51,245 bases of DNA from Planctomycetota bacterium. Lineage in GTDB: Bacteria > Planctomycetota > UBA1135 > GCA-002686595. A program made the position numbers and the translations under genes. Numbering within the stretch: the stretch's first letter is position 1; the number at the start of each line of letters is the position of its first letter. The stretch covers positions 1-51,245 of the forward strand of contig JAPLOE010000144.1 of assembly GCA_026692705.1 (NCBI GenBank), given 5' to 3'. The notes beneath the pieces were generated by a model. That model did not search any database. It was not told where the DNA came from and saw only the letters and a program-made list of their open reading frames with translations. Below, piece after piece: positions 43,396 through 51,245 of this stretch.

Positions 43396-44513
43396 TTATC
43401 CGACTTCGCCGCGACATCCGGCGGCGGGAAGTTCTCGATCTTCGGCAACGCGCCGAGGTCGGGCGCGAACTGCGCGTCGCAGTATTCCTCGAAGGCCATG
43501 CGCTTGGTGATCACGTTCATCTCGACGGCGAGGTCCATGATCTCGTCAAAGTTCTTCCGCGTCGGCAAGAGGTTGTCGTAGCGAACGCGGTCCGTCGGGC
43601 GCGTGAGCACCCACTCGAGCAGCTTGGGATCCTGGTTGTAGAAGACCTTGCCGACCACCTCGGAGGCCTGCTTGCGATGCTGCGCGCCATCGTCGATGTC
43701 GTCCTCGAGCCACAGCCCGGAGGCAGCGATGCCGTCGACCAGTTCCTGCACGAGCTCCGGCCGGTCGTTGATCAGTTCCTGCCGCACCACGAGCCCGCAG
43801 GAGATGAAGTCCGGCCACAGGTCCTTCATGAAGAACAGCACTCGCCCGTACCCGGCCATCTCGGCGCGCGCCCCGTGCGGCTCGCCGACGATGTACCCGT
43901 CGATCGCCTTCGCCGCGAGCGCGCCCGGCATGTCCGGCGGCGCCATCTCGACCAGCTCGATCGCATCGCGCGCCATGCCGTTCTGCTTCAGCATGCGCTG
44001 CATCAGCAGGTGCTGGTTCGAGAAGCGGCTGGGGATCGCGACGCGCTTGCCCGCGAGGTCCTTGAACTCCTTGAACGGCGAGTCGATGCCGACCGTCAGC
44101 GCGCTGCCGTCGCGGTGGCCGAGGTAGACGATCTTCACCGGGACGCCGTCGGCGGCGAGCTTCATCGCGAGCGGCACGATCATGAACGTCGCGTCGATCT
44201 TGCGGGCGATCAGCGCCTCCTTCATGGTCGGGAAGTCGCTGAAGCGCTCGGCCTGGAACTTGGTCCCGGCGCTGGAGTGTTGCGTCACCCAGCTCGTCAC
44301 CGGGCAAGTCAGGTGGCAGGTCACCGGCAGGAAGCCGACGCGGAACACCTCGCGCTCCTTCGGCGCCTCCGCCTGACCTGCGCCGGCGGCGGTGCTCGGC
44401 GGGTTCTCGGGCTCCAGCGAACCGCGCGAGATCGGACCGGAGTTGAACCTGTAGTGCGCGTAGGCGAGCAGGGCGAACGCGGCGACACCGATCAGGACGA
44501 TCTTGAGTTTCAT
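43392..44513 (-). CDS. ABC importer substrate-binding protein (NrtA/SsuA-like)
   Basis: 373-aa product with an N-terminal helix KIVLIGVAAFALLAYAHY without a lipobox Cys, so it is probably membrane-anchored or an uncleaved signal. The binding domain is of the NMT1/NrtA type (type 2 periplasmic binding fold): VGFLPVTCHLTCPV at the domain start, ALIARKIDATFMIVPLAMKL, FKDLAGKRVAIPSRFSNQHL and AIDGYIVGEPHGA. The Cys66-x3-Cys70 motif in the first strand is unusual and may contact the ligand or a metal. Related proteins bind nitrate, bicarbonate, sulfonates or taurine. The substrate here is not known. Confidence 0.85.
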   Translation of the reverse strand: MKLKIVLIGVAAFALLAYAHYRFNSGPISRGSLEPENPPSTAAGAGQAEAPKEREVFRVGFLPVTCHLTCPVTSWVTQHSSAGTKFQAERFSDFPTMKEALIARKIDATFMIVPLAMKLAADGVPVKIVYLGHRDGSALTVGIDSPFKEFKDLAGKRVAIPSRFSNQHLLMQRMLKQNGMARDAIELVEMAPPDMPGALAAKAIDGYIVGEPHGARAEMAGYGRVLFFMKDLWPDFISCGLVVRQELINDRPELVQELVDGIAASGLWLEDDIDDGAQHRKQASEVVGKVFYNQDPKLLEWVLTRPTDRVRYDNLLPTRKNFDEIMDLAVEMNVITKRMAFEEYCDAQFAPDLGALPKIENFPPPDVAAKSDK

Positions 44514-44814
44514 GCGGGGGGAGGAGCGCGGGGGCTCGGCCGGGGCCGCAGCGACTAGCGAACGGCGGGCCAAGCTCGCCCAGGGCCTCCCGGGGCCCGT
44601 CCGGCGGGGTCGCGGGCCGTGCTCCCGTAACCGTTAGGAGGCGATCCCTAGGCTTTGCGGGAGCTCGAGCCCGCCACCGCCCCCCCACTCCGTGGCGGCC
44701 GCCCCGGAGATTCCCCCCGCCCGGCAGGTTGCCGGCTCGGCCCCACCCGGCCTACCATGGGCCCCACGACCGCCGCCTCCACCTCCACCCGGAGCGCGGC
44801 CGAAGGAAGACGCC
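44514..44814. other. Divergent intergenic region, extremely GC-rich
   Basis: 301 bp between the importer operon and the small secreted protein. No ORF with normal codon use is seen. A weak TACCAT box (44753-44758) faces the right-hand gene. No riboswitch-like conserved core could be recognised. Confidence 0.4.
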
Positions 44815-45078
44815 ATGAAGTACCTCGCCGGCTTCGCCCTGCTCGCCACCGCCGCCGCCCTGCCGCTCTTCGGCACGGACCGCGCGCCCGCGACGCGTTG
44901 CGCCGACTTCCTCGCGAGCTCGATCGACGAGCCGCCCCCGCCGGTCGACTGCCCCTTCTGCGGCGGCGACGCCACCGCGCACCGCCTGCGCATCCGCAAG
45001 CTCGTCTACACGGAGGCCGGCCTGCTCCTGCGCGTCGTCGGCTCCAACCGCCTGATCCCGGTCGAGCGCGCGGACTGA
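44815..45078 (+). CDS. Small secreted CxxC protein
   Basis: 87-aa product from ATG 44815 with GAAGGA at 44802-44807. A signal peptide is likely (LAGFALLATAAALPLFG). The mature part contains a proline run EPPPPVDCPFCGGDATAH, where CPFCGG is a zinc-ribbon or redox-type CxxC, then a short beta-rich end. It is separated from the oxidoreductase genes by a strong hairpin (45110-45145), so co-transcription is not certain. The function is unknown. Confidence 0.65.
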   Translation: MKYLAGFALLATAAALPLFGTDRAPATRCADFLASSIDEPPPPVDCPFCGGDATAHRLRIRKLVYTEAGLLLRVVGSNRLIPVERAD

Positions 45079-45109
45079 GCTCCACCCGCCAACGGGTCCC
45101 ACGAACCGG

Positions 45110-45145
45110 CGAGGGCCGACGGATCACTCGATCCGCCGGCCCTCG
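45110..45145 (+). terminator. Hairpin terminator
   Basis: The arms 45110-45125 and 45130-45145 pair over 16 bp with one A-C mismatch and a 4-nt loop (ACTC). A short TTT follows at 45151. It lies between the secreted CxxC gene and the oxidoreductase operon. Confidence 0.6.
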
Positions 45146-45200
45146 CGCTGTTTCGGGCTCGCATTCGCGCGCGCGGGAGGTGCGGGCGGAGCGGGCTCGA

Positions 45201-45206
45201 TAGCAT
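45201..45206 (+). promoter_or_regulatory. -10 box TAGCAT before the oxidoreductase operon
   Basis: TAGCAT ends 9 nt before ATG 45216. No Shine-Dalgarno lies between. Confidence 0.45.
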
Positions 45207-45215
45207 GTCCGCCCC

Positions 45216-46712
45216 ATGCAGTTCGGCTTCCTGATGGATCACCGGCGGTGCATCGGCTGTCACGCCTGCACCGTCGCTTGCAAGTCCGAGAACGACGTCC
45301 CGCTCGGCAGCTTCCGCACGTGGGTCAAGTACACCGAGAAGGGCACGTTCCCGGCGATCAAGCGCCACTTCTCGGTGCTGCGCTGCAACCACTGCACGAA
45401 GGCGCCGTGCGTCACGATCTGCCCGGTGACGGCGCTCGACAAGCGCCCCGACGGCATCGTCGACATCGACCGCGACGCGTGCATCGGCTGCCGCGCCTGC
45501 ATGCAGGCCTGCCCCTACGACGCGATCTTCCTGAACGAGGACCTCGGCGCCGTCGAGAAGTGCCACTTCTGCGCGCACCGCGTCGAGCAGAACCTCGCTC
45601 CGGCCTGCGTGATCGTCTGCCCCGAGGAGGCGATCGTGTTCGGCGACCTGCACGATCCGGCGAGCAAGATCTCGAAGATGGTGGCCGAGCATCCGACGCT
45701 CGTGCGGCGCTCCGAACAGCGCACCGGCCCGAACGTGCACTACCTCGACACGCTGCCCGAGGCGCTGCAACCCGGCGTGGCGGAGCGGCCGGACACGTAC
45801 ATCTGGAGCGAGAAGCCCGCGACGAAGCCCGAGGCGTGGCCGGCGAGCCTGCCGACGGCTCCGGACGTGCGGACGGTGCTCGACGTGGGCCACAAGGTGC
45901 AGTGGGGCCTCGGCGTTTCCGCTTACCTCGTCACCAAGGGCCTCGCGGCCGGTGCGGCGATGCTCGCGCCTTTTGCCGGGCATTTCGGGCTGCACGTGGG
46001 CTGGCAGCGGATGCTGCCGGAGCTCATCGCGCTCGTCTTCACGGCGATCACGACCTTCCTGCTCGTCGAGGACCTCAAGCGTCCGATGAAGTTCCTGACG
46101 CTGCTCACGCGTCCGAACACGAAGAGCTGGCTCGTCAAGGGCGCGTGGATCCTGATGGCCTTCACGGGCACGGTCGCTGCGGCGCTCGGCATCCTCGCGC
46201 TGCAGCAGTTCGGTGACGACCCGCGCGCGTTTGGAGCGCTGCTCCAGCCGCTGCGCTGGATCAACGCGGTGCTCGGCCTCGGCGTCGCGGGCTACACCGC
46301 GTTCCTGTTCGCGCAGTGCGAAGGTCGCGACCTGTGGCAGTCGAAGAAGCTGCTCCCCCACCTGCTCGTGCAGGCGACGGCCTGTGGCGCGGTCGCGTTG
46401 CTCGCGGCGAATCCGGCGAACGAGCCGCTCAAGCTCGTCGCGATCGTTTCGCTCTTCCTGCACGGTGTTTTCGTGGTGCTCGAGCGCCACGGCAAGCACG
46501 ACACCGACAACGCGCGCCAGGCGGCCGCGTTCCTCGACGTCGTGCGCCTCGGGCCCGTCAAGGCCTACAAGTTCGGCCTGCTCGTCGGTGTCGCCGCCGC
46601 GATTCCGCTCGTGGTCGCGCTGCCCGCGCTCGCGTGGATCCCGGTGCTCGCCGGCCTGTTCGTCTACAAGCACGCCTACATCCGCGCCGCCCAGCTGCCG
46701 CCGCTGTCATGA
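45216..46712 (+). CDS. Four-cluster ferredoxin fused to NrfD/PsrC-type membrane subunit
   Basis: 498-aa fusion. Residues 1-180 are a DmsB/PsrB-type electron-transfer subunit with 16 cluster Cys in four groups (C12-15-18-22, C57-60-65-69, C89-92-95-99, C116-119-131-135), enough for four [4Fe-4S] clusters. Residues of about 205-498 are a polytopic NrfD/PsrC-like quinone-binding subunit with about eight helices and the typical EDLKRPMKFLTLLTRPNTKS. The two are normally separate genes. The fusion passes electrons between the molybdopterin subunit and the quinone pool. The next gene starts by an ATGA overlap. Confidence 0.9.
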   Translation: MQFGFLMDHRRCIGCHACTVACKSENDVPLGSFRTWVKYTEKGTFPAIKRHFSVLRCNHCTKAPCVTICPVTALDKRPDGIVDIDRDACIGCRACMQACPYDAIFLNEDLGAVEKCHFCAHRVEQNLAPACVIVCPEEAIVFGDLHDPASKISKMVAEHPTLVRRSEQRTGPNVHYLDTLPEALQPGVAERPDTYIWSEKPATKPEAWPASLPTAPDVRTVLDVGHKVQWGLGVSAYLVTKGLAAGAAMLAPFAGHFGLHVGWQRMLPELIALVFTAITTFLLVEDLKRPMKFLTLLTRPNTKSWLVKGAWILMAFTGTVAAALGILALQQFGDDPRAFGALLQPLRWINAVLGLGVAGYTAFLFAQCEGRDLWQSKKLLPHLLVQATACGAVALLAANPANEPLKLVAIVSLFLHGVFVVLERHGKHDTDNARQAAAFLDVVRLGPVKAYKFGLLVGVAAAIPLVVALPALAWIPVLAGLFVYKHAYIRAAQLPPLS

Positions 46713-49471
46713 GCAACGACCCCGCCACGCTGAACGTCACTCCGATCGAGAACTTCCCGCGGCCGGAGACGTGGGACAACGTCGAGCTGCTCGAGGCCAA
46801 GGCCTGGCCGCGGCGCGAGACGAAGAACTACATGCTCGTGCCGACGACGTGCTTCAACTGCGAGGCCGCCTGCGGGCTCGTGGCGTACGTCGACAAGTCG
46901 GACCTCTCGATCAAGAAGTTCGAGGGCAACCCGTTCCATCCCGGGTCGCGCGGCCGCAACTGCGCGAAGGGGCCGGCGACGCTCAATCAGGTCAACGACA
47001 CCGGGCGCGTGCTCTATCCGATGAAGCGCGTCGGCCCGCGTGGGTCGGGCAAGTGGGAGCGCGTGAGCTGGGACCACGTGCTCGACACGTTCGCCGCGAA
47101 GATCCGCAAGGCGCTCGTCGAGGGCCGCAAGACGGAGGTGATGTACCACGTCGGCCGCCCGGGGCACGACGGCTACATGGACCGCGTGCTGCAGAGCTGG
47201 GGCGTTGACGGCCACAACAGCCACACCAACGTGTGCAGCGGCGCCGCGCGCTTGGGTTACGCGCTGTGGACCGGCGCGGACCGCCCGTCGCCCGACCACG
47301 AGAACGCGAAGTTCATCCTGCTGCTCTCGAGCCATCTCGAGACCGGCCACTACTTCAACCCGCACGCGCAGCGCATCATCGACGGCAAGCTCAAGGGCGC
47401 GAAGCTCTGCACCGTCGACGTGCGGCTCTCGAACACCGCGTCGATGTCCGACTGGTGGCTCGCGCCGTACCCCGGCACCGAGGCGCTGCTCCTGCTCTCG
47501 TTCGCGCACGTGCTGCTGCACGAGGGCCTGTACGACCGCGAATTCCTCGAGGAATGGGTCAACTGGCGCGAGTACCTCGCCTGGGCGCATCCGGGTGAGC
47601 CCGTGTCGTTCGAGCGTTTCATCGAGTCGCTGAAGGCGCGTTACGCCTACGCGACGCCCGACAAGGCCGCGGCCGAGTGCGGTGTCGAGGCCAAGACGAT
47701 CGTCGAGGTCGCGCGCGCGATCGGCGCGGCGAAGCGCGCGTTCGCGTCGCACGTGTGGCGCAACGCGGCCTCGGGCAACGAAGGTGGCTGGCAGGTCGCG
47801 CGTTGCCTGCAGTTCGTCGGCGTGCTCGTCGGCTCCGTCGGCGCCAAGGGCGGCACCAACATGAACGTGCAGGACAAGTTCGTGCCTGCGCCGTTCATCA
47901 AGCCGCCGCCGCAGCAGGTGTGGAACGAGCTGCTCTACCCGCGCGAGTGGCCGCTCTCGCACCACGAGCTCAGCTTCCTGCTCCCCCACTTCCTGAAAGA
48001 CGGTCGCGGCAAGCTCGCGGCCTACTTCACGCGCGTCTACAACCCCGTCTGGACCAATCCCGACGGCATGGTGTGGGAAGAGGTCCTGCGCGACGAGGCG
48101 AAGGTCGAGCTGCACGCCGCGCTCACGCCGACGTGGAGCGAGACCGCGCAATACGCCGACTACGTGCTGCCGATGGGCGTCGGTGCCGAGCGCCACGACC
48201 TGCAGAGCCAGGAGACGCACGCCGCGCAGTGGCTCGGCTTCCGCCAGCCGGTGCGCCGCGTCGCGATGGAACGGCTGGGCAAGCCCGTGGAATACACGTG
48301 GCAGGCCAATCCCGGCGAAGTGTGGGAAGAGGACGAGTTCTGGATCGAGCTCTCCTGGCGCATCGACTCCGACGGCTCGCTCGGCATCCGCAAGTGGTAC
48401 GAGTCGCCCTACCGCAAGGGCGAGAAGATCACCGTCAGCGAGTACTACCGCTGGATCTTCGAGAACTCCGTGCCCGGCCTGCCGGAGGCGGCCGCGAAGG
48501 AAGGGCTCACGCCGCTCGAGTACATGCGCCGCCACGGGGCGTTCCTCGTCAAGGAAGGCACGTGGGAAGTGCACATGAAGGCGGGTGACGCCGCCGGGAC
48601 GTCCAACCGCGGCGAAGGCACGCTCGAGAAGGACGGCAAGCCGGTCGCGATCGTCGCGTCGGGTGCGCCGCGCGCGGGCTTCAACACGCCGTCGAAGCGC
48701 TGCGAGATCTTCTCGAAGACGATGGTCGACTGGGGCTGGCCCGAGTTCGCGACGCCCGAGTACATCCGGAGCCACGTCCACCGCTCGAATTTCGACCACG
48801 CGAAGGGCGAGTACGTGCTCGTGCCGACCTTCCGCCTGCCGACGCTCATCCACACGCGCTCGGCGAACTCGAAGTGGCTGTACGAGCTCTCGAACACCAA
48901 CCCGGTGTGGATCCACCCCGAGGATGCCAAGCGCATCGGCGTCGACACGCTCGACCTCGTGCGCGTCTCGACGCGCATCGGGCACTTCGTCAACAAGGTC
49001 TGGGTCACCGAGGGCGTGCGCCCCGGCGTCGTCGCCTGCTCGCACCACCTCGGCCGCTGGCGCCTGCACGAGAACGTCGCCAAGGACTCCTGCGCGATGC
49101 CGCTCGTGCGCCGCGAGGAGCTTTCTCCCGGCCAATACCGCTTCCGCCGCCTCGAGGACATCAAGCCCTACAAGTCCTCCGACCCCGACTCCGACCGCAT
49201 CTGGTGGAGCGAAGGCGGCGTGCACCAGAACCTGACCTTCCCGGTCCAGCCCGACCCCGTCAGCGGCATGCACTGCTGGCACCAGGCCGTGAAGGTCGAG
49301 CGCGCGCCCGCCGGCGACCAATACGGCGACGTCGTCGTCGACACGACCAAGTCCATGGCCGTCTACCACGAGTGGCTCGCCAAGGCGCGCCCCGTGAAAG
49401 GCCTGCTGCGCCGCCCGCTCCACTTCGCGCGCGCCGTCAAGCCCTCGCCCGACGCCTACAAGTTGCCCTGA
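46709..49471 (+). CDS. Molybdopterin oxidoreductase catalytic subunit
   Basis: 920-aa member of the DMSO reductase superfamily. A [4Fe-4S] site is formed by C48-x2-C51-x3-C55 and C85 (CFNCEAACG ... NCAKGP). HTNVCSGAAR at residues 172-181 offers Cys176 as the likely molybdenum ligand. YADYVLPMGVGAERHD and the C-terminal dinucleotide-binding domain (PTLIHTRSANSKWL, NPVWIHPEDAKRIG) are present. The N-terminus shows no twin-arginine signal, so the subunit probably faces the cytoplasm. By layout it recalls sulfite dehydrogenase SoeA, polysulfide, or formate-type enzymes. The substrate cannot be fixed from sequence alone. It is coupled to the fused ferredoxin/NrfD gene. Confidence 0.9.
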   Translation: MSNDPATLNVTPIENFPRPETWDNVELLEAKAWPRRETKNYMLVPTTCFNCEAACGLVAYVDKSDLSIKKFEGNPFHPGSRGRNCAKGPATLNQVNDTGRVLYPMKRVGPRGSGKWERVSWDHVLDTFAAKIRKALVEGRKTEVMYHVGRPGHDGYMDRVLQSWGVDGHNSHTNVCSGAARLGYALWTGADRPSPDHENAKFILLLSSHLETGHYFNPHAQRIIDGKLKGAKLCTVDVRLSNTASMSDWWLAPYPGTEALLLLSFAHVLLHEGLYDREFLEEWVNWREYLAWAHPGEPVSFERFIESLKARYAYATPDKAAAECGVEAKTIVEVARAIGAAKRAFASHVWRNAASGNEGGWQVARCLQFVGVLVGSVGAKGGTNMNVQDKFVPAPFIKPPPQQVWNELLYPREWPLSHHELSFLLPHFLKDGRGKLAAYFTRVYNPVWTNPDGMVWEEVLRDEAKVELHAALTPTWSETAQYADYVLPMGVGAERHDLQSQETHAAQWLGFRQPVRRVAMERLGKPVEYTWQANPGEVWEEDEFWIELSWRIDSDGSLGIRKWYESPYRKGEKITVSEYYRWIFENSVPGLPEAAAKEGLTPLEYMRRHGAFLVKEGTWEVHMKAGDAAGTSNRGEGTLEKDGKPVAIVASGAPRAGFNTPSKRCEIFSKTMVDWGWPEFATPEYIRSHVHRSNFDHAKGEYVLVPTFRLPTLIHTRSANSKWLYELSNTNPVWIHPEDAKRIGVDTLDLVRVSTRIGHFVNKVWVTEGVRPGVVACSHHLGRWRLHENVAKDSCAMPLVRREELSPGQYRFRRLEDIKPYKSSDPDSDRIWWSEGGVHQNLTFPVQPDPVSGMHCWHQAVKVERAPAGDQYGDVVVDTTKSMAVYHEWLAKARPVKGLLRRPLHFARAVKPSPDAYKLP

Positions 49472-49635
49472 ATCTCGGCGCAGCTCGCGACGACCGCACT
49501 TGCCGCGAAGGGACGCGCTCGCAAATCGTTGCGCCGGCGGGTTGGCGCGAGTCCGCGTCGCGCCGCTCTGCAGTCCGTGCGGGCTCGCACAGGGCGCGGC
49601 CGAGAAACATGTGCCACCGGTTGCCGGGGGATGCT

Positions 49636-49641
49636 TAGGAT
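49636..49641 (+). promoter_or_regulatory. -10 box TAGGAT before the GHKL ATPase gene
   Basis: TAGGAT ends 7 nt before ATG 49649 and supports this start over the in-frame ATG 49631. Confidence 0.4.
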
Positions 49642-49648
49642 TCTGCGC

Positions 49649-50506
49649 ATGGAGCGGTTGGAACTGCCCAAGACGCTGGAAGCGGGCGCGCTGCCCGAGT
49701 GGCTGGGGATCTGGACGGGCGTGCAGGACGCTCGATCGCTCTTGATCGAAATCCCTGCGGACGCGTTCTTTCGACCGATCGCGGCCGCGACGCTGGCCGC
49801 GAACGTCGCGGATCGATCGGCGCGAGGGTTCGTCACCCGGTTTGAGACCAGCGACCGACGCTCGAACGTCTGGCGCTATCTGCAGCGCATCGACTTCTTC
49901 CGGTCGCTCGGTGTCGAGACGCCGGAGTCCTTCGAGCGCCACCCGCCGGACGGACGATTCGCGCCGCTGGTTGGCCTGCTCGACCTGCCGACGGCTCGGC
50001 GGCATGCCGAAGCGCTGTCGGATTGCATGGAGCGCCAGCTTCCGGACTTGCCTCCGAGCCCCGCGCGCATGGCACGCTTCGTCATGGAGGAGCTCGGTGC
50101 CAACATCGTGCAGCATTCCGGAAGGCCCCAGACCGGCTTCGGGCTTGCTCAGGCCTTCCCGAACCTCGGCCGCTTCGAGATCGCCTTCGCCGACCGCGGA
50201 ATGGGGATCTCCGCGAGCCTGCAACGCAATCCGGAGCTTGCCGGACGCATCCACGGTGACGCCGAAGCGTTGCAGCTCGCGCTCGCGACCGGGGTGTCGG
50301 GCAGCGGAGATCCGCGCCGCAACATGGGCATCGGATTGAAGCTGCTCTCGAGCTTCTCCGACCATCTCGGCGCCGACCTGTGGATCGCGTCGGGCAACGC
50401 CGTCCTGCAACGTCGAAATTCCGTCGGCGCAGGGCGCGTCACGACCGTACAAGCCGTTCCTCACTGGCCCGGCACGTGGATCTGCCTCGACTCGCCGATC
50501 CCCTGA
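49649..50506 (+). CDS. GHKL-type ATP-binding protein (histidine-kinase-like ATPase)
   Basis: 285-aa soluble protein. The C-terminal half has the GHKL ATP fold: N-box EELGANIVQH (Glu148, Asn152, His156), G1 box ADRGMGIS (Asp182) and G2 NMGIGLKLL (225-233). It has no phospho-accepting His domain or membrane segment. The N-terminal 110 residues have a STAS-like alternation, ending in WRYLQRIDFFRSLGV. This suggests an anti-sigma or switch-type kinase (RsbW-like) or a stand-alone ATPase partner of a signalling system. No partner gene is visible next to it. Confidence 0.75.
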   Translation: MERLELPKTLEAGALPEWLGIWTGVQDARSLLIEIPADAFFRPIAAATLAANVADRSARGFVTRFETSDRRSNVWRYLQRIDFFRSLGVETPESFERHPPDGRFAPLVGLLDLPTARRHAEALSDCMERQLPDLPPSPARMARFVMEELGANIVQHSGRPQTGFGLAQAFPNLGRFEIAFADRGMGISASLQRNPELAGRIHGDAEALQLALATGVSGSGDPRRNMGIGLKLLSSFSDHLGADLWIASGNAVLQRRNSVGAGRVTTVQAVPHWPGTWICLDSPIP

Positions 50507-50571
50507 CGCTTCGAACGAAGTTGCTGCGAGCCCCGTGGGTCGCGAGCGTGGACGAGGACCGATTTCTCGAA

Positions 50572-50606
50572 GACGGGTCGCGAGAGGCGCGCTCCTCGCG
50601 ACCGTC
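50572..50606. terminator. Bidirectional hairpin terminator between convergent genes
   Basis: GACGGGTCGCGAG (50572-50584) pairs with CTCGCGACCGTC (50595-50606), 12 bp with one bulged G and a 10-nt loop, in the 108-bp gap between the GHKL gene and the convergent EEP gene. There is no T-run. Confidence 0.5.
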
Positions 50607-50614
50607 GCAAGTCT

Positions 50615-51245
50615 CTACGGAGTCTCCGCTTCTTTCGGAACGAGCGCCGCCGTTCGCCAGCGGAGCAGGCCGAGCAGCGGGCGGTGGTCGGAGGCGAGAG
50701 GCTCGTCGAGGACGTGCAGGCCGGTGGAGAGGTCCCAGGTTCCGTCGGCGGTCGGCGGGGCGCCGGTGAGCATGTAGTCGATCTCCTTGTGCGGAGCGTC
50801 GGCGGAGAACGTGAGGCGATCGCGGCCTGTCGCGGGCTCGCCGTTGGCCCCGCGCTTCTCGAGTTCGGCCCCGAGCCCACGCAGGAGCGCGAGCGTGCGC
50901 GACTGCGGGCCGTCGTTGAAGTCGCCGACGAGGATCCAAGGCGTGCGCAGCTCGCGCACGAACTCGGCGAGGGCCTGCGCCTGCGCGAAACGGAAGCCGT
51001 CGTCCTCGACCCAGTCGAAGTGGAGGCAGATCGCGGTGACGAGCGGGCCGTCGTCGAGCTCGACGTCGACGGCGAGCGCGATGCGCGGCTCGTTCCCCTC
51101 CGGCAGACGCACGGAACGCGCGCGCTGCACGGGAAAGCGCGAGAGCAACGCCAGGCCATAGCGGCCGCCGTCGTGCGGCATGAACTCGCCGAAGCTCGCG
51201 TGGTAGCGCCGGGACGTGAGTTGCTCGAGCTGCTGCGCGAGCGCG
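50615..51245 (-). CDS. Endonuclease/exonuclease/phosphatase family protein (partial, cut by window edge)
   Basis: The frame is open to the right edge, so the N-terminus is missing. An internal ATG at 51181 is not the true start, as the frame upstream of it (YHASFGEF) is coding-like and fits the family. Features of the EEP fold: RYGLALLSRFPV, CLHFDW, GDFNDGP (metal and active-site Asp/Asn), and the C-terminal SDHRPLLGLLR with the catalytic Asp-His. This superfamily includes DNase I-like nucleases and phosphodiesterases such as sphingomyelinase. The substrate is unknown. Confidence 0.85.
   Translation of the reverse strand, partial: ALAQQLEQLTSRRYHASFGEFMPHDGGRYGLALLSRFPVQRARSVRLPEGNEPRIALAVDVELDDGPLVTAICLHFDWVEDDGFRFAQAQALAEFVRELRTPWILVGDFNDGPQSRTLALLRGLGAELEKRGANGEPATGRDRLTFSADAPHKEIDYMLTGAPPTADGTWDLSTGLHVLDEPLASDHRPLLGLLRWRTAALVPKEAETP

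Noticed and set aside
44514-44814. Riboswitch before the small secreted protein or the importer
   Set aside because: The GC-rich stretch forms many possible stems, but no conserved riboswitch core could be identified.
46676-50464. A 1262-codon open frame on the minus strand
   Set aside because: It is antisense to the molybdopterin oxidoreductase, whose Cys clusters and motifs are clear. Its translation is low-complexity Arg/Val/Glu/Ala sequence, an artefact of high GC.

Overview
The window is a gene-dense piece of a very GC-rich chromosome from a bacterium that is most likely a member of the Planctomycetota. The points in favour are a Ser/Thr kinase fused through one membrane helix to a long TPR array, FG-GAP and P-domain secreted proteins, a secreted matrixin-type protease, a C-terminal domain shared by two secreted proteins, and a sigma factor with a long basic tail. 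No rRNA, tRNA, CRISPR array, insertion sequence or phage module was seen. The assignment is inferred from gene content, not from a marker gene.

Layout. 1-3799: a truncated proline-rich membrane protein, divergent from a receptor-like kinase/TPR protein. 3891-7547: a four-gene overlapping ABC-2 type operon (ATPase, permease, ATPase, permease), whose last gene is cut by an in-frame TAG. 7548-7954: no gene. 7955-14138: secreted and membrane proteins (unknown secreted protein, matrixin protease, small lipoprotein, GT-C/TPR membrane protein, alpha/beta hydrolase). 14169-15925 (minus): PyrK-like flavin/iron-sulfur subunit followed by two unknown genes. 16101-16192: a long inverted repeat. 16227-24390: housekeeping genes argS, apt, a sigma-70-family factor, birA, rph, a serine hydrolase/NamZ fusion and rdgB. 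24553-26893: an FG-GAP fragment and a full FG-GAP protein. 26994-28808: lepA. 28888-34865: DUF3943 lipoprotein, P-domain secreted protein, cobalamin adenosyltransferase, M1 peptidase lipoprotein. 34869-38766: SpoU methyltransferase, Thr/Ser dehydratase, speA. 38845-41704: two unknown genes, mutM, a VOC protein, DUF983. 41759-44513 (minus): a nitrate/sulfonate/taurine-type ABC importer. 44815-49471: a small secreted CxxC protein and a two-gene molybdopterin oxidoreductase complex in which the ferredoxin and the NrfD membrane subunit are fused. 49649-51245: a GHKL ATPase and a truncated endonuclease/exonuclease/phosphatase protein.

How the genes are expressed and work together. Many genes have a clear TANNNT -10 box close to the start codon and no convincing -35. 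The boxes fall in two distance classes. In one the box ends 7-14 nt before the start codon with no Shine-Dalgarno, as expected of leaderless mRNAs. In the other it ends 26-37 nt before, often with a Shine-Dalgarno. Many operon genes overlap by 1-4 nt (ATGA, GTGA, TTGA). The strongest leads are the two-class promoter pattern, the shared C-terminal domain (9490-9912 and 32005-32433), the amber-interrupted permease, the inverted repeat upstream of argS, the sigma factor with a histone-like tail, and the fused respiratory oxidoreductase beside an ABC importer whose binding protein has a CHLTC motif.
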